In this document: positions 53,201 through 63,100 of the stretch, one piece after another
Layout: each line of letters starts with the position of its first letter
How positions within the stretch are numbered: the first letter of the stretch is position 1
Source: Acidobacteriota bacterium
GTDB taxonomy: Bacteria; Acidobacteriota; Blastocatellia; RBC074
Reading direction: 5' to 3'
Assembly: GCA_016789605.1 (NCBI GenBank)
Contig: JAEUQO010000202.1
Location: forward strand, 1-64,000
Length of the DNA: 64,000 bases
Position numbers and translations under genes: made by a program
The notes under the pieces: model-generated
Database searches by the model: none
Told to the model about the DNA's origin: nothing
Seen by the model: only the letters and a program-made list of their open reading frames with translations

Positions 53201-55898
53201 AGAGCCGCGTGCATTCTGGCGGGAAACACTGCACGACGCGCCTCTGACAACGCTGCCCCACATTGCGCGGATAACGCCGCAACAGGGAAGCGAGCGGCGC
53301 GGGCGATTACAGACAATCAGTTTGACGCCGGCGCTTGTGCGTGGGCTGAAAGCCTCGGCGGAGCAAATCGGCGTGCCGCTGAAAAGCGTTCTGCTGGCGG
53401 CGCATCTGAAAGTGCTTGGTTTGCTCGCAGGCCAAACCGAGGTCGTCACCGGGTTGGTCACCAACGGGCGACCGGAAACGGCAGATGGCGAACGATTGCT
53501 CGGTTTGTTTCTCAACACCGTGCCGTTGCGTGTTGCCTTGTCTCAGGGGGCGTGGGCGGAATTGGCGCGCGCCGCCGCCGCCGCCGAGCGAGAGCTGTTG
53601 CCGTATCGCCGCTTTCCGCTGGCTGAGATGCAACGTGTTACCGGCAGGCCGGTGCTTTACGAAACTGTTTTCAATTTCATCCACTTTCACGCTTTTGCGG
53701 GGGTGCTCGAAAGTCAGCAAGTCACCTTGCTCGATAGCCGCAGCTTTACCGAAACCAACTTTCCTTTCATCGCCAACTTCAACCTGGACCCCGCGACCGA
53801 CGTGCTTCAGATTGTTTTGCATTACGACGCGGCGCGTTTGCCAGACGAACAGGCAGAGGCGCTGGCCGGTTATTACTTGCGCGCATTGACCGCGCTTGCC
53901 ACGCATCCGGCAACGCCGCATCACACGGCGGATTTGCTCTCTACCGCGGAACGCAACCGATTGTTGCGCGACGTCAGCGCCACAGCGCAACACTATCCGC
54001 AAGCTTGCCGCGTTCACGAACTGTTTGAACAACAAGCCGCGCGCACGCCAACCGCCGTGGCCGTCGAAGCGGGCGAGGTGTGTCTGTCATATCAGGAACT
54101 GAACGCGCGTGCGAACCGAATCGCGCAGGCTTTGCGCGCACGCGGAGTCGCCGCGGAAACCAGCGTAGGCATCTGTCTGCCGCGTTCGGCAGACGCGGTC
54201 GCGGCGGTGTTGGGCGTTTTCAAGGCCGGAGGCGCGTATGTGCCACTTGATGCCAACTGGCCGCCAGAGCGCCTGGCCTATGTTTTGCGCGATGCTGGCG
54301 TGGAATTGTTATTGACGCATACGCAATTCGCCGAACGGCTGAAGCCGCTTTCCGTGGCATGTTTGTTTCTTGACGACACGGAGGTTTTGGCGGCCTGTGA
54401 ATCGCATCATCCCGGCACGATCACGCAAAGCGCCAATCTGGCCTATGTCATTTATACCTCCGGCTCTACCGGACAGCCCAAAGGCGTCGCCGTTGAACAC
54501 CGGCAATTGGTCAATTATTTGTGCTGGTTCAATCAGTTTCTATCGCCCGAACCGCCCTTGTTGCCGCTGACAACCAGCCTGAGCTTCGACGCTTCGCTCA
54601 AACAATTGCTGGCGCCGCTGTTGCGCGGCGCGCGGGTGTGGGTGTTACCAGACGACACCGTCACACAACCGGCGGCATTGGCGCGTGCGCTTTGCCAAAA
54701 AAACAACGTGGGGCTGAATTGCGTGCCTGCATTGTGGGATGCATTGCTCAGCAGCGCCGATGTGGGCGAATTGCGTGCCTTGCGGGCTTCGCTGACGCAT
54801 CTTTTCATTGGCGGCGAACAATTCAGCCGCGACCTGATCGCGCGAACGCAGCAGCATTTCCCCGCACTGACAATCATCAATCTTTACGGGCCGACCGAAA
54901 CCACGGCCAATGCCAGTGCCGGGCACATTGCCAACGCCACGGATATTTCCCTAGGCCCGCCGCTGGCTAACACGCAACTTTACGTTTTGGATGAGGCGCT
55001 CAATCTCGTGCCAGAGGGCGTCGCGGGTGAACTGTATATCGGCGGCGACGGGGTGGCGCGGGGGTATCGCAATCGACCTGAATTGACGGCGGAACGTTTT
55101 TTGCCCGACCCCTATGGCGTGCGCGCTGGCGGGCGGCTGTACAAAACCGGCGATCTGGTGCGTCGGCTGGCTTCGGGGCGGCTCGAATTTCTGGGGCGCA
55201 ACGACCATCAGGTCAAAGTGCGCGGATTTCGCATCGAGCTCGGTGAAATTGAAAGCGTGTTTCGTGAACATGCCGCCGTCGAACAGTGTGTTGTGTTGGC
55301 GCGCCAGGATGCCGCCAGTGGGCAGGCCGACGGGCAAACGCGGCTGGTGGCGTATGTCGTGACATCGCGCGCCGCAACCTGGAGGCCGGAAGAATTGCGG
55401 CAATACGCCGCTCAGCGTCTGCCCGATTACATGCTTCCCGCCGTTTTTGTGCGCTTGGAACAGTTGCCGCGCAACACACACGGCAAACTGGATCGCCGCG
55501 CATTGATGGCTCTCGGTGCGCCGACCGCTATGCCACAAGCTTTTGTTGCGCCGCGCACTGCGACCGAGACAAAACTGGCGGAAATTTGGGCTGCCGTGCT
55601 CGAGTGCGACCGGATCGGAGTGCACGACAACTTTTTCGCACTGGGCGGGCATTCGCTAAATGCGACGCAAGTCGTGGCGCGCATCCGCGCCGCTTTTGCC
55701 TGCGAATTGCCGTTGCGGCAATTGTTCGAAGCTCCGACCATTGCCGCCTTGGCCACACAGATCGAACAACGGCTTGCCCGCGAAACCGCACCCGCAGACC
55801 TGGAACAAATGCTGGCCGAAATCAGCCAGCTTTCCGAGCACGAAATCGAACGGTTGTTGAGTGCTGAACGCGCCGCCGGAAAAGGGGGTGCGGATTGA
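50253..55898 (+). CDS. NRPS: truncated C-like domain - A(Val/Ile-like) - PCP - C - A - PCP
   Basis: An 1881-residue synthetase; the ATG overlaps the hydroxylase stop by 4 nt. Residues about 5-165 are only the N-terminal half of a C domain (EIEDIYPVSERQATWL) with YHRLLLDEA instead of HHxxxDG. A first A domain follows (about 180-680, YTSGSTGQPKG, code DAFFLGATFK, nearest to Val/Ile codes), then PCP (EAGGDSIRS), a C domain with HHSILDG (about 790-1220), a second A domain (about 1255-1750, code DAKCFGLANK, not assigned) and PCP (LGGHSLNATQ). It ends with the LAEISQLSEHEIERLL-type tail. The half C-like domain is too short for catalysis and is probably an interaction surface. The full C domain for the first residue is at the end of the protein encoded at 43267. 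Confidence 0.92.
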   Translation: MSKMNLHEIEDIYPVSERQATWLRAPQITGGNARCTAELGAGPDREILQQAWQRLVAGHPILRGSFVWRRVAEPLLVIRREVPTQIHVHDASQPDVIVTDFDLARAPLWRVEVRQQAAQGFRLDLSYHRLLLDEASAQLLLTELRRGYDALRQGREFTPAGELPCQWNDTATEYPRAQTISELFEAQAALTPDAVALRYPDAELSYAELNRRANRLAHYLRSVGVTAETCVGICLERSAELIVALLATLKAGGVYLPLDPEQPLERLAFMLDDAQAPVVITREAELERMPAHWGQVICLDSDAAAIAQESAVNPVSLVTAENLAYVNYTSGSTGQPKGIGIPHRAVVRLVRQTNYIQFASADVVAQVATPSFDAATFEIWGALLNGARLVGFPKDILLAPPVFAAQLREQGVSVLFLTTALFNQIAQVTPDAFASLRYLLFGGDAAAPRWVREVLLSNAPAHLLNAYGPTESTTFAAWHEVSSLAADAAVVPIGRPLSNTELYLLDENLRPVPAGVVGELHIGGDGLARAYLNRPTLTAEKFIPHPFSQTAGARLYKTGDWARYNDEGHFEFLGRRDQQVKLRGYRIELGEIETILRQHAAVRDAVVVVREEQPGEKQLVAYVVAAAPGEVAAATLRSHLQRHLPEYMVPALFVSLKQLPVTLNGKVDRRALPAPEIESGAAAPSQVVPETQLEQALAEIWAAVLGRSSVGVTENFFEAGGDSIRSIQVVARAQARGIALEIQDLFQHQTIRTLAVALADRRADEQPPSRVEPFSLLKEEDRLRLSVWAETTLADAYPLTRLQSGMLFHSEYQPGDALYLDVLSYHLRAPFDVAACRAALQALTDRHAVLRTAFDLTGFSEPMQLVRQQITPILQVEDLSALPDEEQERRLNDWVAQEKQNPFDWRQAPLIRFALHRRGADRIQFSFSFHHSILDGWSETQMLREFFGLYYAHLGVTQAYANEPLAVTYADFVALERAALIAEEPRAFWRETLHDAPLTTLPHIARITPQQGSERRGRLQTISLTPALVRGLKASAEQIGVPLKSVLLAAHLKVLGLLAGQTEVVTGLVTNGRPETADGERLLGLFLNTVPLRVALSQGAWAELARAAAAAERELLPYRRFPLAEMQRVTGRPVLYETVFNFIHFHAFAGVLESQQVTLLDSRSFTETNFPFIANFNLDPATDVLQIVLHYDAARLPDEQAEALAGYYLRALTALATHPATPHHTADLLSTAERNRLLRDVSATAQHYPQACRVHELFEQQAARTPTAVAVEAGEVCLSYQELNARANRIAQALRARGVAAETSVGICLPRSADAVAAVLGVFKAGGAYVPLDANWPPERLAYVLRDAGVELLLTHTQFAERLKPLSVACLFLDDTEVLAACESHHPGTITQSANLAYVIYTSGSTGQPKGVAVEHRQLVNYLCWFNQFLSPEPPLLPLTTSLSFDASLKQLLAPLLRGARVWVLPDDTVTQPAALARALCQKNNVGLNCVPALWDALLSSADVGELRALRASLTHLFIGGEQFSRDLIARTQQHFPALTIINLYGPTETTANASAGHIANATDISLGPPLANTQLYVLDEALNLVPEGVAGELYIGGDGVARGYRNRPELTAERFLPDPYGVRAGGRLYKTGDLVRRLASGRLEFLGRNDHQVKVRGFRIELGEIESVFREHAAVEQCVVLARQDAASGQADGQTRLVAYVVTSRAATWRPEELRQYAAQRLPDYMLPAVFVRLEQLPRNTHGKLDRRALMALGAPTAMPQAFVAPRTATETKLAEIWAAVLECDRIGVHDNFFALGGHSLNATQVVARIRAAFACELPLRQLFEAPTIAALATQIEQRLARETAPADLEQMLAEISQLSEHEIERLLSAERAAGKGGAD

Positions 55899-58414
55899 CG
55901 GCGTGGAGTGAAAAACTGGCAGGGCTTTCGCCCGCACAGCGTGAGTTGCTGGAATTGCGGTTGCGGAAACAGCGCGTCGCGCAACTGGGGGCTGACGGCA
56001 TTGCACACCAGCCAGGACGCAGCGAGGCGCCGCTTTCGTTTGCGCAACAGCGATTGTGGTTTCTGCATCAGCTACAACCAGACAGCCCGGCTTACAACAT
56101 CCACAACACAGTGCGATTGCGCGGCGCCTTGAATGTCGAAGCGTTGGAACACAGTTTCAACGAAATCGCCCGCCGCCACGATGCTTTGCGCACAACGTTC
56201 AGGCAGGCGGCGGACGTGCCGCGTCAATTCATTGTGCCGCAGGTCAACTGGCGGCTGACAGTGGAGGGTTTTCGCCCATCGTCTGAGTCTGAACCGGCGG
56301 GCGAACCGTCGGATGCGGTGAGGCGATTGCTCGCGGCTGAAGCCCAACGCCCCTTTGATCTGGAGCGCGGGCCGTTGTGGCGCGTGCGGTTGTTGCGCCT
56401 GAAGCCGGATGACCATGTGTTGATGCTGGTAATGCATCACATCATTTCTGACGGCTGGTCGCTGGGAGTTTTGTTACGCGAATTGACGACTTGTTATGAA
56501 GCCTTTGCCACAGGCTGCCGCCCGGAGCTGCCTCCGTTGCCGGTTCAATACGCTGATTACGCGGTCTGGCAACGAGACTGCCTGTCAGCGGCGCAATTGG
56601 ATGCGCAGCTTGCTTATTGGCGTCGTCAATTGGCTGGCAGCCCGCCGCGTTTGGTTTTCAAGCAGACGACGCCTAAACCCCCGGAGGTCAGTGGTGGCGG
56701 TGCGCGGCATGGTTTTTCGATTTCAGCGGCATTGACGCAGTCCTTGAAGCAGCTCAGCCGTAACCACGACGCCACGTTGTTTATGACGTTGTTGACGGCG
56801 TTCAACGTGTTGTTATGGCGTACAACCGGCGAACCCGATTTGTGGATAGGCACAGATGTGGCTAACCGTCCGCGCCCTGAACTGGAACCCTTGATCGGGT
56901 TTTTCGTGAACCTGTTGGTGCTGCGCACCAGATTAAAGGGCGAGGCCAGTTTCAGCGAATTGCTGCGTGGTGTTCGCCAGACCACACTGGCGGCTTACGA
57001 ACATCAACAAGCGCCGTTTGAAAAAATCGTGCAGGAACTGCAGCCAGAGCGCGGTCTGGACGGCACACCGCTGGTGCAAACGCTGTTTGTGCTGCAAAAC
57101 GCGCCGCTGGCGCCGTTGCGGTTGGCGGGTCTCGATTGGCGTTCGCTGGAAGTGGATGAAGGCGCGACGACTTTCGATCTGTTGTTGATTGCCGCAGAAG
57201 CTGACGGCCAACTGCATTTCACCTGCAAATATAAAACCGCCTTGTTTGATGCGTCCGCCATCGTCACCTTGATGCAACGGTTCAGCGATTTGCTCACGGA
57301 AATCGCGGCGCATCCTGAATCTGCCATACGCACTTTGACCCATCTTCCCGGAGCAATACCTATGTCCAACAACGCACGGAAACAGAGCGCGCTGTCACAG
57401 CTGATGGCGGCCAAACCAAACCCGGTCAAACTCTCGCCAGAAACGCTGGTGGAAACGGATACGCTGCGCGCGGGCGAACACTTGCCATTGGTGTTACGCC
57501 CCAAAACCGAAGCGTTGGCGCTGGCCGAGTGGGCGCGTGGATGTCGCGCCTGGCTGACGCAATTGCTAACCCGGCACGGAGCGATTCTTTTCCGTGGGTT
57601 TGGGCTGCGTTCAGCGGAAGAGCTGGAGCAGGTGGCCCTGGCGTTCTGCCCGGCGCTGTTTGGCGATTATGGCGATTTGCCGCGCGAAGCCGTCAGTGGC
57701 CGCATTTATCATTCCACGCCTTACCCGCCGGACCTTCCCATTCTGCTGCACAACGAAAGCTCGCAGATGCATACCTGGCCGATGAAGATGTGGTTCCTTT
57801 GCCTGCAACCGGCGCAACAAGGCGGCGAAACGCCGCTTGCCGATGGCCGCCGCATTTACCAGCGCCTCGCGGCATCGGTGCGCGAACGATTTCGCGAACA
57901 AGGATTGCTTTACGTGCGGAATTACATCGCGGGCATTGACGTCAGCTGGCAGGAGTTTTTTCGCACGACAGATCAGACCGCGGTTGCCGAACAATGTCGT
58001 CGCGCCGGGATGGAATATGAGTGGAAACCTGATGGCGTGTTGACCACGCGCAAACGATGCCCCGCGGTGCTCGCACATCCGCAAACGGGTGAGCTGGTCT
58101 TTTTCAATCAACTGCAGGCGCATCATGTTTCCTGTCTGGAAGCGAAAACGCGCGAAACCTTGCTATCGCTTTTCGCGCTCGCTGACCTGCCCCGCAATGT
58201 GTATTACGGCGACGGCACGCCGATAGAAGACGAGCTGGTGCGGGAAATTCGCGGCATTTATGAAGAGACGGCGGTCAAATTTCCCTGGCAGAAAGGCGAT
58301 GTCGTGATGCTTGACAATCTGCTGACTGCACACGGGCGCAGCCCGTTTGTCGGCCCGCGCAAGATTTTGGTGGCGATGGGCGAAATGATCTCTGACGCGT
58401 CACTGGCCCGGTGA
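55895..58414 (+). CDS. C domain fused to TauD/SyrP-like Fe(II)/2-oxoglutarate hydroxylase, second copy
   Basis: An 839-residue protein starting at TTG within a 4-nt overlap (TTGA) with the previous gene. It has a docking-like N-terminus (GLSPAQRELLELRLRKQ) and a C domain (about 45-480) with intact HHIISDGW. A TauD domain follows (about 520-835) with His619-x-Glu621 (LLHNESS) and His813 (TAHGRSP). The architecture is the same as the protein at 35218 but with a more canonical C domain. The downstream NRPS carries an A domain with an Asp-type code, so beta-hydroxylation of carrier-bound Asp is the best guess. There is no A or PCP domain. The TauD halves of the two proteins share PPxxPIxxHNE- and WPMKM/IxF-type segments, showing common ancestry. 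Confidence 0.88.
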   Translation: MTAWSEKLAGLSPAQRELLELRLRKQRVAQLGADGIAHQPGRSEAPLSFAQQRLWFLHQLQPDSPAYNIHNTVRLRGALNVEALEHSFNEIARRHDALRTTFRQAADVPRQFIVPQVNWRLTVEGFRPSSESEPAGEPSDAVRRLLAAEAQRPFDLERGPLWRVRLLRLKPDDHVLMLVMHHIISDGWSLGVLLRELTTCYEAFATGCRPELPPLPVQYADYAVWQRDCLSAAQLDAQLAYWRRQLAGSPPRLVFKQTTPKPPEVSGGGARHGFSISAALTQSLKQLSRNHDATLFMTLLTAFNVLLWRTTGEPDLWIGTDVANRPRPELEPLIGFFVNLLVLRTRLKGEASFSELLRGVRQTTLAAYEHQQAPFEKIVQELQPERGLDGTPLVQTLFVLQNAPLAPLRLAGLDWRSLEVDEGATTFDLLLIAAEADGQLHFTCKYKTALFDASAIVTLMQRFSDLLTEIAAHPESAIRTLTHLPGAIPMSNNARKQSALSQLMAAKPNPVKLSPETLVETDTLRAGEHLPLVLRPKTEALALAEWARGCRAWLTQLLTRHGAILFRGFGLRSAEELEQVALAFCPALFGDYGDLPREAVSGRIYHSTPYPPDLPILLHNESSQMHTWPMKMWFLCLQPAQQGGETPLADGRRIYQRLAASVRERFREQGLLYVRNYIAGIDVSWQEFFRTTDQTAVAEQCRRAGMEYEWKPDGVLTTRKRCPAVLAHPQTGELVFFNQLQAHHVSCLEAKTRETLLSLFALADLPRNVYYGDGTPIEDELVREIRGIYEETAVKFPWQKGDVVMLDNLLTAHGRSPFVGPRKILVAMGEMISDASLAR

Positions 58415-58443
58415 AACTTTGCGAGGCCGACGGAAGAAAACCT

Positions 58444-60102
58444 ATGAGAGAAGTCATGCAAACAGCTAAAACGAAGCCGCTCGATTGCATCGTGATTGGC
58501 TATAACGAAGTGCCATTCCAGCAATACGAAAGTTTCCTGCACAACTACGGCGTCGAAACAGAAGCTTATCGTGATTTGCAATACAGCTTTGTCAATCTTG
58601 CGGGGGAAAAACTGGATTATGTCGGCTTGCTCAATCGGGTGTTGCAACAGGCGGGCAAGTCAGAAACCTTTGGGCGGCTGAAATCGGGCGATATTCCCAA
58701 TCTGGCCGCTGTTTATCTGACCAATTATTTGCGCCGCCGGGGGCTGGCGGCGGATTACATCAACCTGTTTCAAGACGAGAAAGAGCAGCTGATCGAATAT
58801 CTGGCAGCCGGTCCGCTTTGTGTGGCCATCACCACGACTTTTTATGTCGTCAACCTGCCCGTGATCGAGATGGTGGAATTCATTCGCCGTCACAACCCCG
58901 AAGTCAAAATCGTAGTCGGCGGGCCACTGATCGCCAATCACGCTCGCAATAATCCGGGCGCAGCGTTGGCGGCGGCGCTGGATGATCTGGGAGCCGATCT
59001 TTATTTGATCGAAGGCCAGGGCGAACAGACGCTGGCACAAGTTGTCGCCGGGCTGAAGGCGGGCTGGCGAACAAGCAGCGATTTCAGCGCTGTGCCCAAT
59101 CTCGCGTACTTTGAGGGAAAGCGTCTGAAACGCACTCCGGTTGTGTCAGAGGACAATTCGCTGGATGAGAATTTCATTGACTGGCAGCAGATGACCACGC
59201 GCCCGTTGGGGCGCACGATCCAAACGCGGACGGCGCGTAGTTGCGCCTTCAAGTGCGCGTTTTGCAACTATCCCACGCGCGCGGGCGCGTTGACCTTGCT
59301 GAACCTGGACGTGCTCGAACGCGAACTGGATTCGATTCAGGCGCTGGAAGAGGTGCAAAACGTCGTATTCATTGACGACACGTTCAACGTTCCCATTCGC
59401 CGTTTCAAGGATATCTGCCGCCTGATGATCGCAAAACGCTATCGCTTCAAATGGTTTTCTTATTTCCGCTGTAGCAATTCTGACGAAGAAGCGATTGAAC
59501 TGATGGCGCGTAGCGGTTGTCAGGGCGTCTTTCTCGGCATCGAATCGGGCGCGCCGCAGATTCTCACCAACATGGAAAAAGCCGCCACCATAGAAAAGTA
59601 CGCGCGCGGCATCGAACTCCTGCGACAACACGACGTGCTGACCTTCGCTTCGTTCATCACCGGCTTTCCAGGAGAAACCGAACAAACCGTACAAGAAACG
59701 ATTCAGTTCTTACAGTCTGCGCGGCCCGACTATTACCGCACGCAAATGTGGTATTGCGAGCCGGGGACGCCCATTCAACGTCGGCGTGACGAGTTTCAGA
59801 TACGCGGTGAAGGCTTCGTCTGGGAGCACGCCACGATGGATAGCCTGACGGCGATGGATCAGATTGACCGTCTGTTTCTGACCGTCAACGAATCGTTGTG
59901 GTTGCCACAATGGTCGTTTGATTTCTGGATCATTCCTTATCTCTTGGGCAGAGGGCTGTCGCTGGCGCAATTCCGCGAATTCATGACGACTGCGCACAAA
60001 TTGCTGGCGCTGGAAATCGCCGCCGTGCCGCAGCAACAAAAACAAATTTGGCAACAGGATCACTGGGGCGGTTTGGTTGCCTCGGCGCGCGGTTGGCGTT
60101 AA
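58444..60102 (+). CDS. Cobalamin-binding radical SAM enzyme, PhpK-like
   Basis: A 552-residue enzyme. The N-terminal part (DCIVIGYNEVPFQQY; about 10-215) is a B12-binding Rossmann-like domain without an obvious DxHxxG motif. The radical SAM core carries CxxxCxxC as Cys267, Cys271 and Cys274 (SCAFKCAFCNYP), followed by IDDTFNVP, GIESGAPQ and ITGFPGETEQT. The N-terminal text recalls the PhpK family of radical SAM P-methyltransferases, but no phosphorus chemistry is apparent here, so a C-methylation or other modification of the peptide is more likely. The start at 58444 has GGAAGA at 9 nt; a GTG at 58411 overlapping the previous stop is an alternative. It sits between C-TauD and the Asp module. 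Confidence 0.8.
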   Translation: MREVMQTAKTKPLDCIVIGYNEVPFQQYESFLHNYGVETEAYRDLQYSFVNLAGEKLDYVGLLNRVLQQAGKSETFGRLKSGDIPNLAAVYLTNYLRRRGLAADYINLFQDEKEQLIEYLAAGPLCVAITTTFYVVNLPVIEMVEFIRRHNPEVKIVVGGPLIANHARNNPGAALAAALDDLGADLYLIEGQGEQTLAQVVAGLKAGWRTSSDFSAVPNLAYFEGKRLKRTPVVSEDNSLDENFIDWQQMTTRPLGRTIQTRTARSCAFKCAFCNYPTRAGALTLLNLDVLERELDSIQALEEVQNVVFIDDTFNVPIRRFKDICRLMIAKRYRFKWFSYFRCSNSDEEAIELMARSGCQGVFLGIESGAPQILTNMEKAATIEKYARGIELLRQHDVLTFASFITGFPGETEQTVQETIQFLQSARPDYYRTQMWYCEPGTPIQRRRDEFQIRGEGFVWEHATMDSLTAMDQIDRLFLTVNESLWLPQWSFDFWIIPYLLGRGLSLAQFREFMTTAHKLLALEIAAVPQQQKQIWQQDHWGGLVASARGWR

Positions 60103-60121
60103 GGCCCGTGAGAAAGAGCGA

Positions 60122-63100
60122 ATGACAATGCACGACAACGATTATCAAACGATTCAAGGATTTCGCCTCTCGCCGCAACAACGGCGGCTGTGGCAGTTGC
60201 AACAACAGAGCGCGGCTTTTGTGGCTCAGGGCGTGATTGAAATCAACGGCGCACTTTGCGAAACGACGCTGCGGGCGGCGTTGCAACAACTGGTTCAACG
60301 TCATGATCTGTTGCGCGCCGTTTTCCATGAGTTGCCGGGAATGAAAGCGCCGGTGATGGCGATTGAAGAAACGGCTGAATTGGAATGGGCGCGCGGCGAT
60401 GCCGCCAGCGCCGTGACGGAAGACCTTGCGTCGCATTTGTTGCGTGCGCGCCAGCGCCCGTTTGCGCTGGCTGAGGGGCCGGTTTTGCGCGCCATGTTGT
60501 TGTCATTGGCGGAACACCGGTCGGCTTTGATTTTGACCTTGCCCGCGCTTTGCGCCGACGCCGCGAGTTTGAGCAATCTGACGGCAGAGTTGAGCCAGCT
60601 ATACACGGCCAGGCAACAAGGCGCTGGATTGCCCGCGCCGGAATTGTCTTATGTGCAATATGCCGAGTGGCAGAATCAATTGGCGGAGAACGCGGCGACT
60701 GGCGAAGGGAAAGCCTATTGGCAGTCGCAGCAGCTGGCCGAATTGCCTGCGCTGTGTCTGCCCCAGACGATAACAACCGAACCGACGACAGCGTTTGTGC
60801 CGGTTGCGCATGAGTTTTTTTGCGACGAACGGCTTTCCGCGCGGATCACGGGAACCGCCCAGCGTCTGGGAACTTCCGCGTCGTTGTTTTTGCAAGCGGT
60901 CTGGCAAACGTTGTTGGCGCGTTTGTCCGGCCAGCAAGAATTTGTGCTTGGCGTGATTGACCAAGGTCGCGAGTTTGAAGTGTTGCAACCCGGCGTTGGG
61001 TTGTTTGCACGTACTTTGCCGGTGCGCAGCCGTTGGCGGTTTGAGCAACCCTTTCAGCAGGCGCTGGCGCAACTGGGCGACGCCGTGCGGTCGGCGGTCG
61101 AATGGCAGGATGATTTTCCGTGGGCCACCGAGGGTGAAGCAGGCCGTCAGGACGGCGAGTTTTTCCCCGTGCGGTTTGAGTATGTCGAAGCCAGCGGCGA
61201 GCATCGCGCTGGCTCGGTCTCGTTTCGCCTGACAGAACAATACGTCTGTTGCGAGCGGTTCCACGTGAAGCTTGTTTGTATGGTTGCGGGCGAAGGTCTT
61301 CGTTTGGCGTTGCAATACGATCCGCACCGGTTGAGCGGCTCGGCGGTGGCGCGTCTGGCGCAACAATTCCTCACGGCGCTGGCCAGCGCCTGTACACAGC
61401 CGGAAGAGTTGGTTGAGCGGTTGAACATTTTGCCAACGGCAGAGCGAGGGCAGTTGCTCACGTTTGCACAGACCACGGATCAGCAGATTGGCGCATCACT
61501 TTTCCCACAGTTGTTTGAGGCGCAGGTTGCGCGCGTGCCAGAGCGCGTCGCGGTGGTTTGTGAAGGCCAATCGTTGCGCTATGGCGAATTGAATCGGCGC
61601 GCCAATCAATTGGCCCGTTTTTTACGAACGCTTGGTGTGGGGCCTGAAGTGACGGTTGGCCTTTGTGCTGAGCGTTCGCCGGAATTGATGGTGGCGATGC
61701 TCGGCATACTAAAAGCGGGCGGAGCCTATGCTCCGCTTGACCCGGCGCAACCGAAAAACCGTGCCGCGCAAATGCTGGAAGATTTGCACGCTCGCGTTTT
61801 GCTGACGCAGCAACACCTGCTCGACCGATTGCCGACCGCAACGGAACGCATCGTTTGTTTGGACAGGGATTGGCCGCTGATTTCCGCAGAAAGCGATGAG
61901 AACCTGGCGAGTGCCGCACGGCCTGAAAACCTGGCCTATGTTTTATTCACGTCCGGTTCGACGGGGCGTCCCAAAGGCGTGGCTGTCGAACATCGCCAGT
62001 TGCTTAATTACTTGCAGGGCATTCGCACGCGATTGGCAGAGCCCGACGGCGAAAGTGAACAGGGAATGAGTTATGCCGCCGTTTCAACCTTTGCGGCGGA
62101 TTTGGGCAATACGGCGATCTTTCCCGCGCTGGCCAGCGGTGGCACGCTGCACATCATCGCGCAGGAACGTGCCACCGATCCCGAAGCCTTTGCGGCGTAT
62201 TTTCACGAGCACGCAATTGATTGTTTGAAAATAGTGCCTTCGCATTTGGCGGCATTGCTGGCCGCAGCGCAGCCGGCACAGGTTTTACCCCACCGCTGTC
62301 TGGTGCTTGGCGGCGAAGCGACCCCGCCAGATTTGCTGGAACAGGTGCGGCGATTGCGACCGGAGTGCGCAATTCTCAATCATTACGGCCCGACGGAAAC
62401 CACCGTCGGAGCGCTGACGCACGCTGTTGGAGAATCGTTGCCGAAACACGCGCGCAGTTTGCCCTTGGGGCGTCCATTGCCAAACGTGCAGGCGTATGTG
62501 CTGGATGCTTGCGGACAATTGACGCCGCTGAGTGTCTGGGGCGAATTGTATTTGGGTGGGGCGCAGGTGACGCGCGGCTATCTGTATCGGCCTGAGCTGA
62601 CGGCTGAGAAGTTTCTGCCTGATCCCTTTGGGGTTGCAGGCGGTCGGTTGTATCGAACCGGAGACCGTGCCCGCGTTTTGCCGGACGGCAAGATTGAATT
62701 TGCCGGGCGACTGGATACGCAAATCAAATTTCACGGTTATCGCATTGAGTTGAGCGAAATCCGCAACGCGCTCAACCTTCATCCGCAAGTGCGCGACAGC
62801 GTAGCCGTGATCGCCAAAGACGCCAGTGGGCAGGATGCGATCATCGCCTATTACGTAGCGCGACAGGAGTTGGAGACTGCTGCGTTGCGCGCCTTTCTGA
62901 GCGACCATCTGCTCGACGCAGCCATTCCGAATTTATTTGCTCACCTGAAGCGTTTGCCGCTGACGCTGAACGGCAAACTCAATTACGAGGCGCTGCCAAC
63001 GCTGGCGGAAATCAGAGAGAGCGTTGCGCAACAGTTTGTCGCACCGCGCACCCGCGAAGAGGCCACAACGGCGGAAATCTGGGCGGACGTTCTGGGGCTG

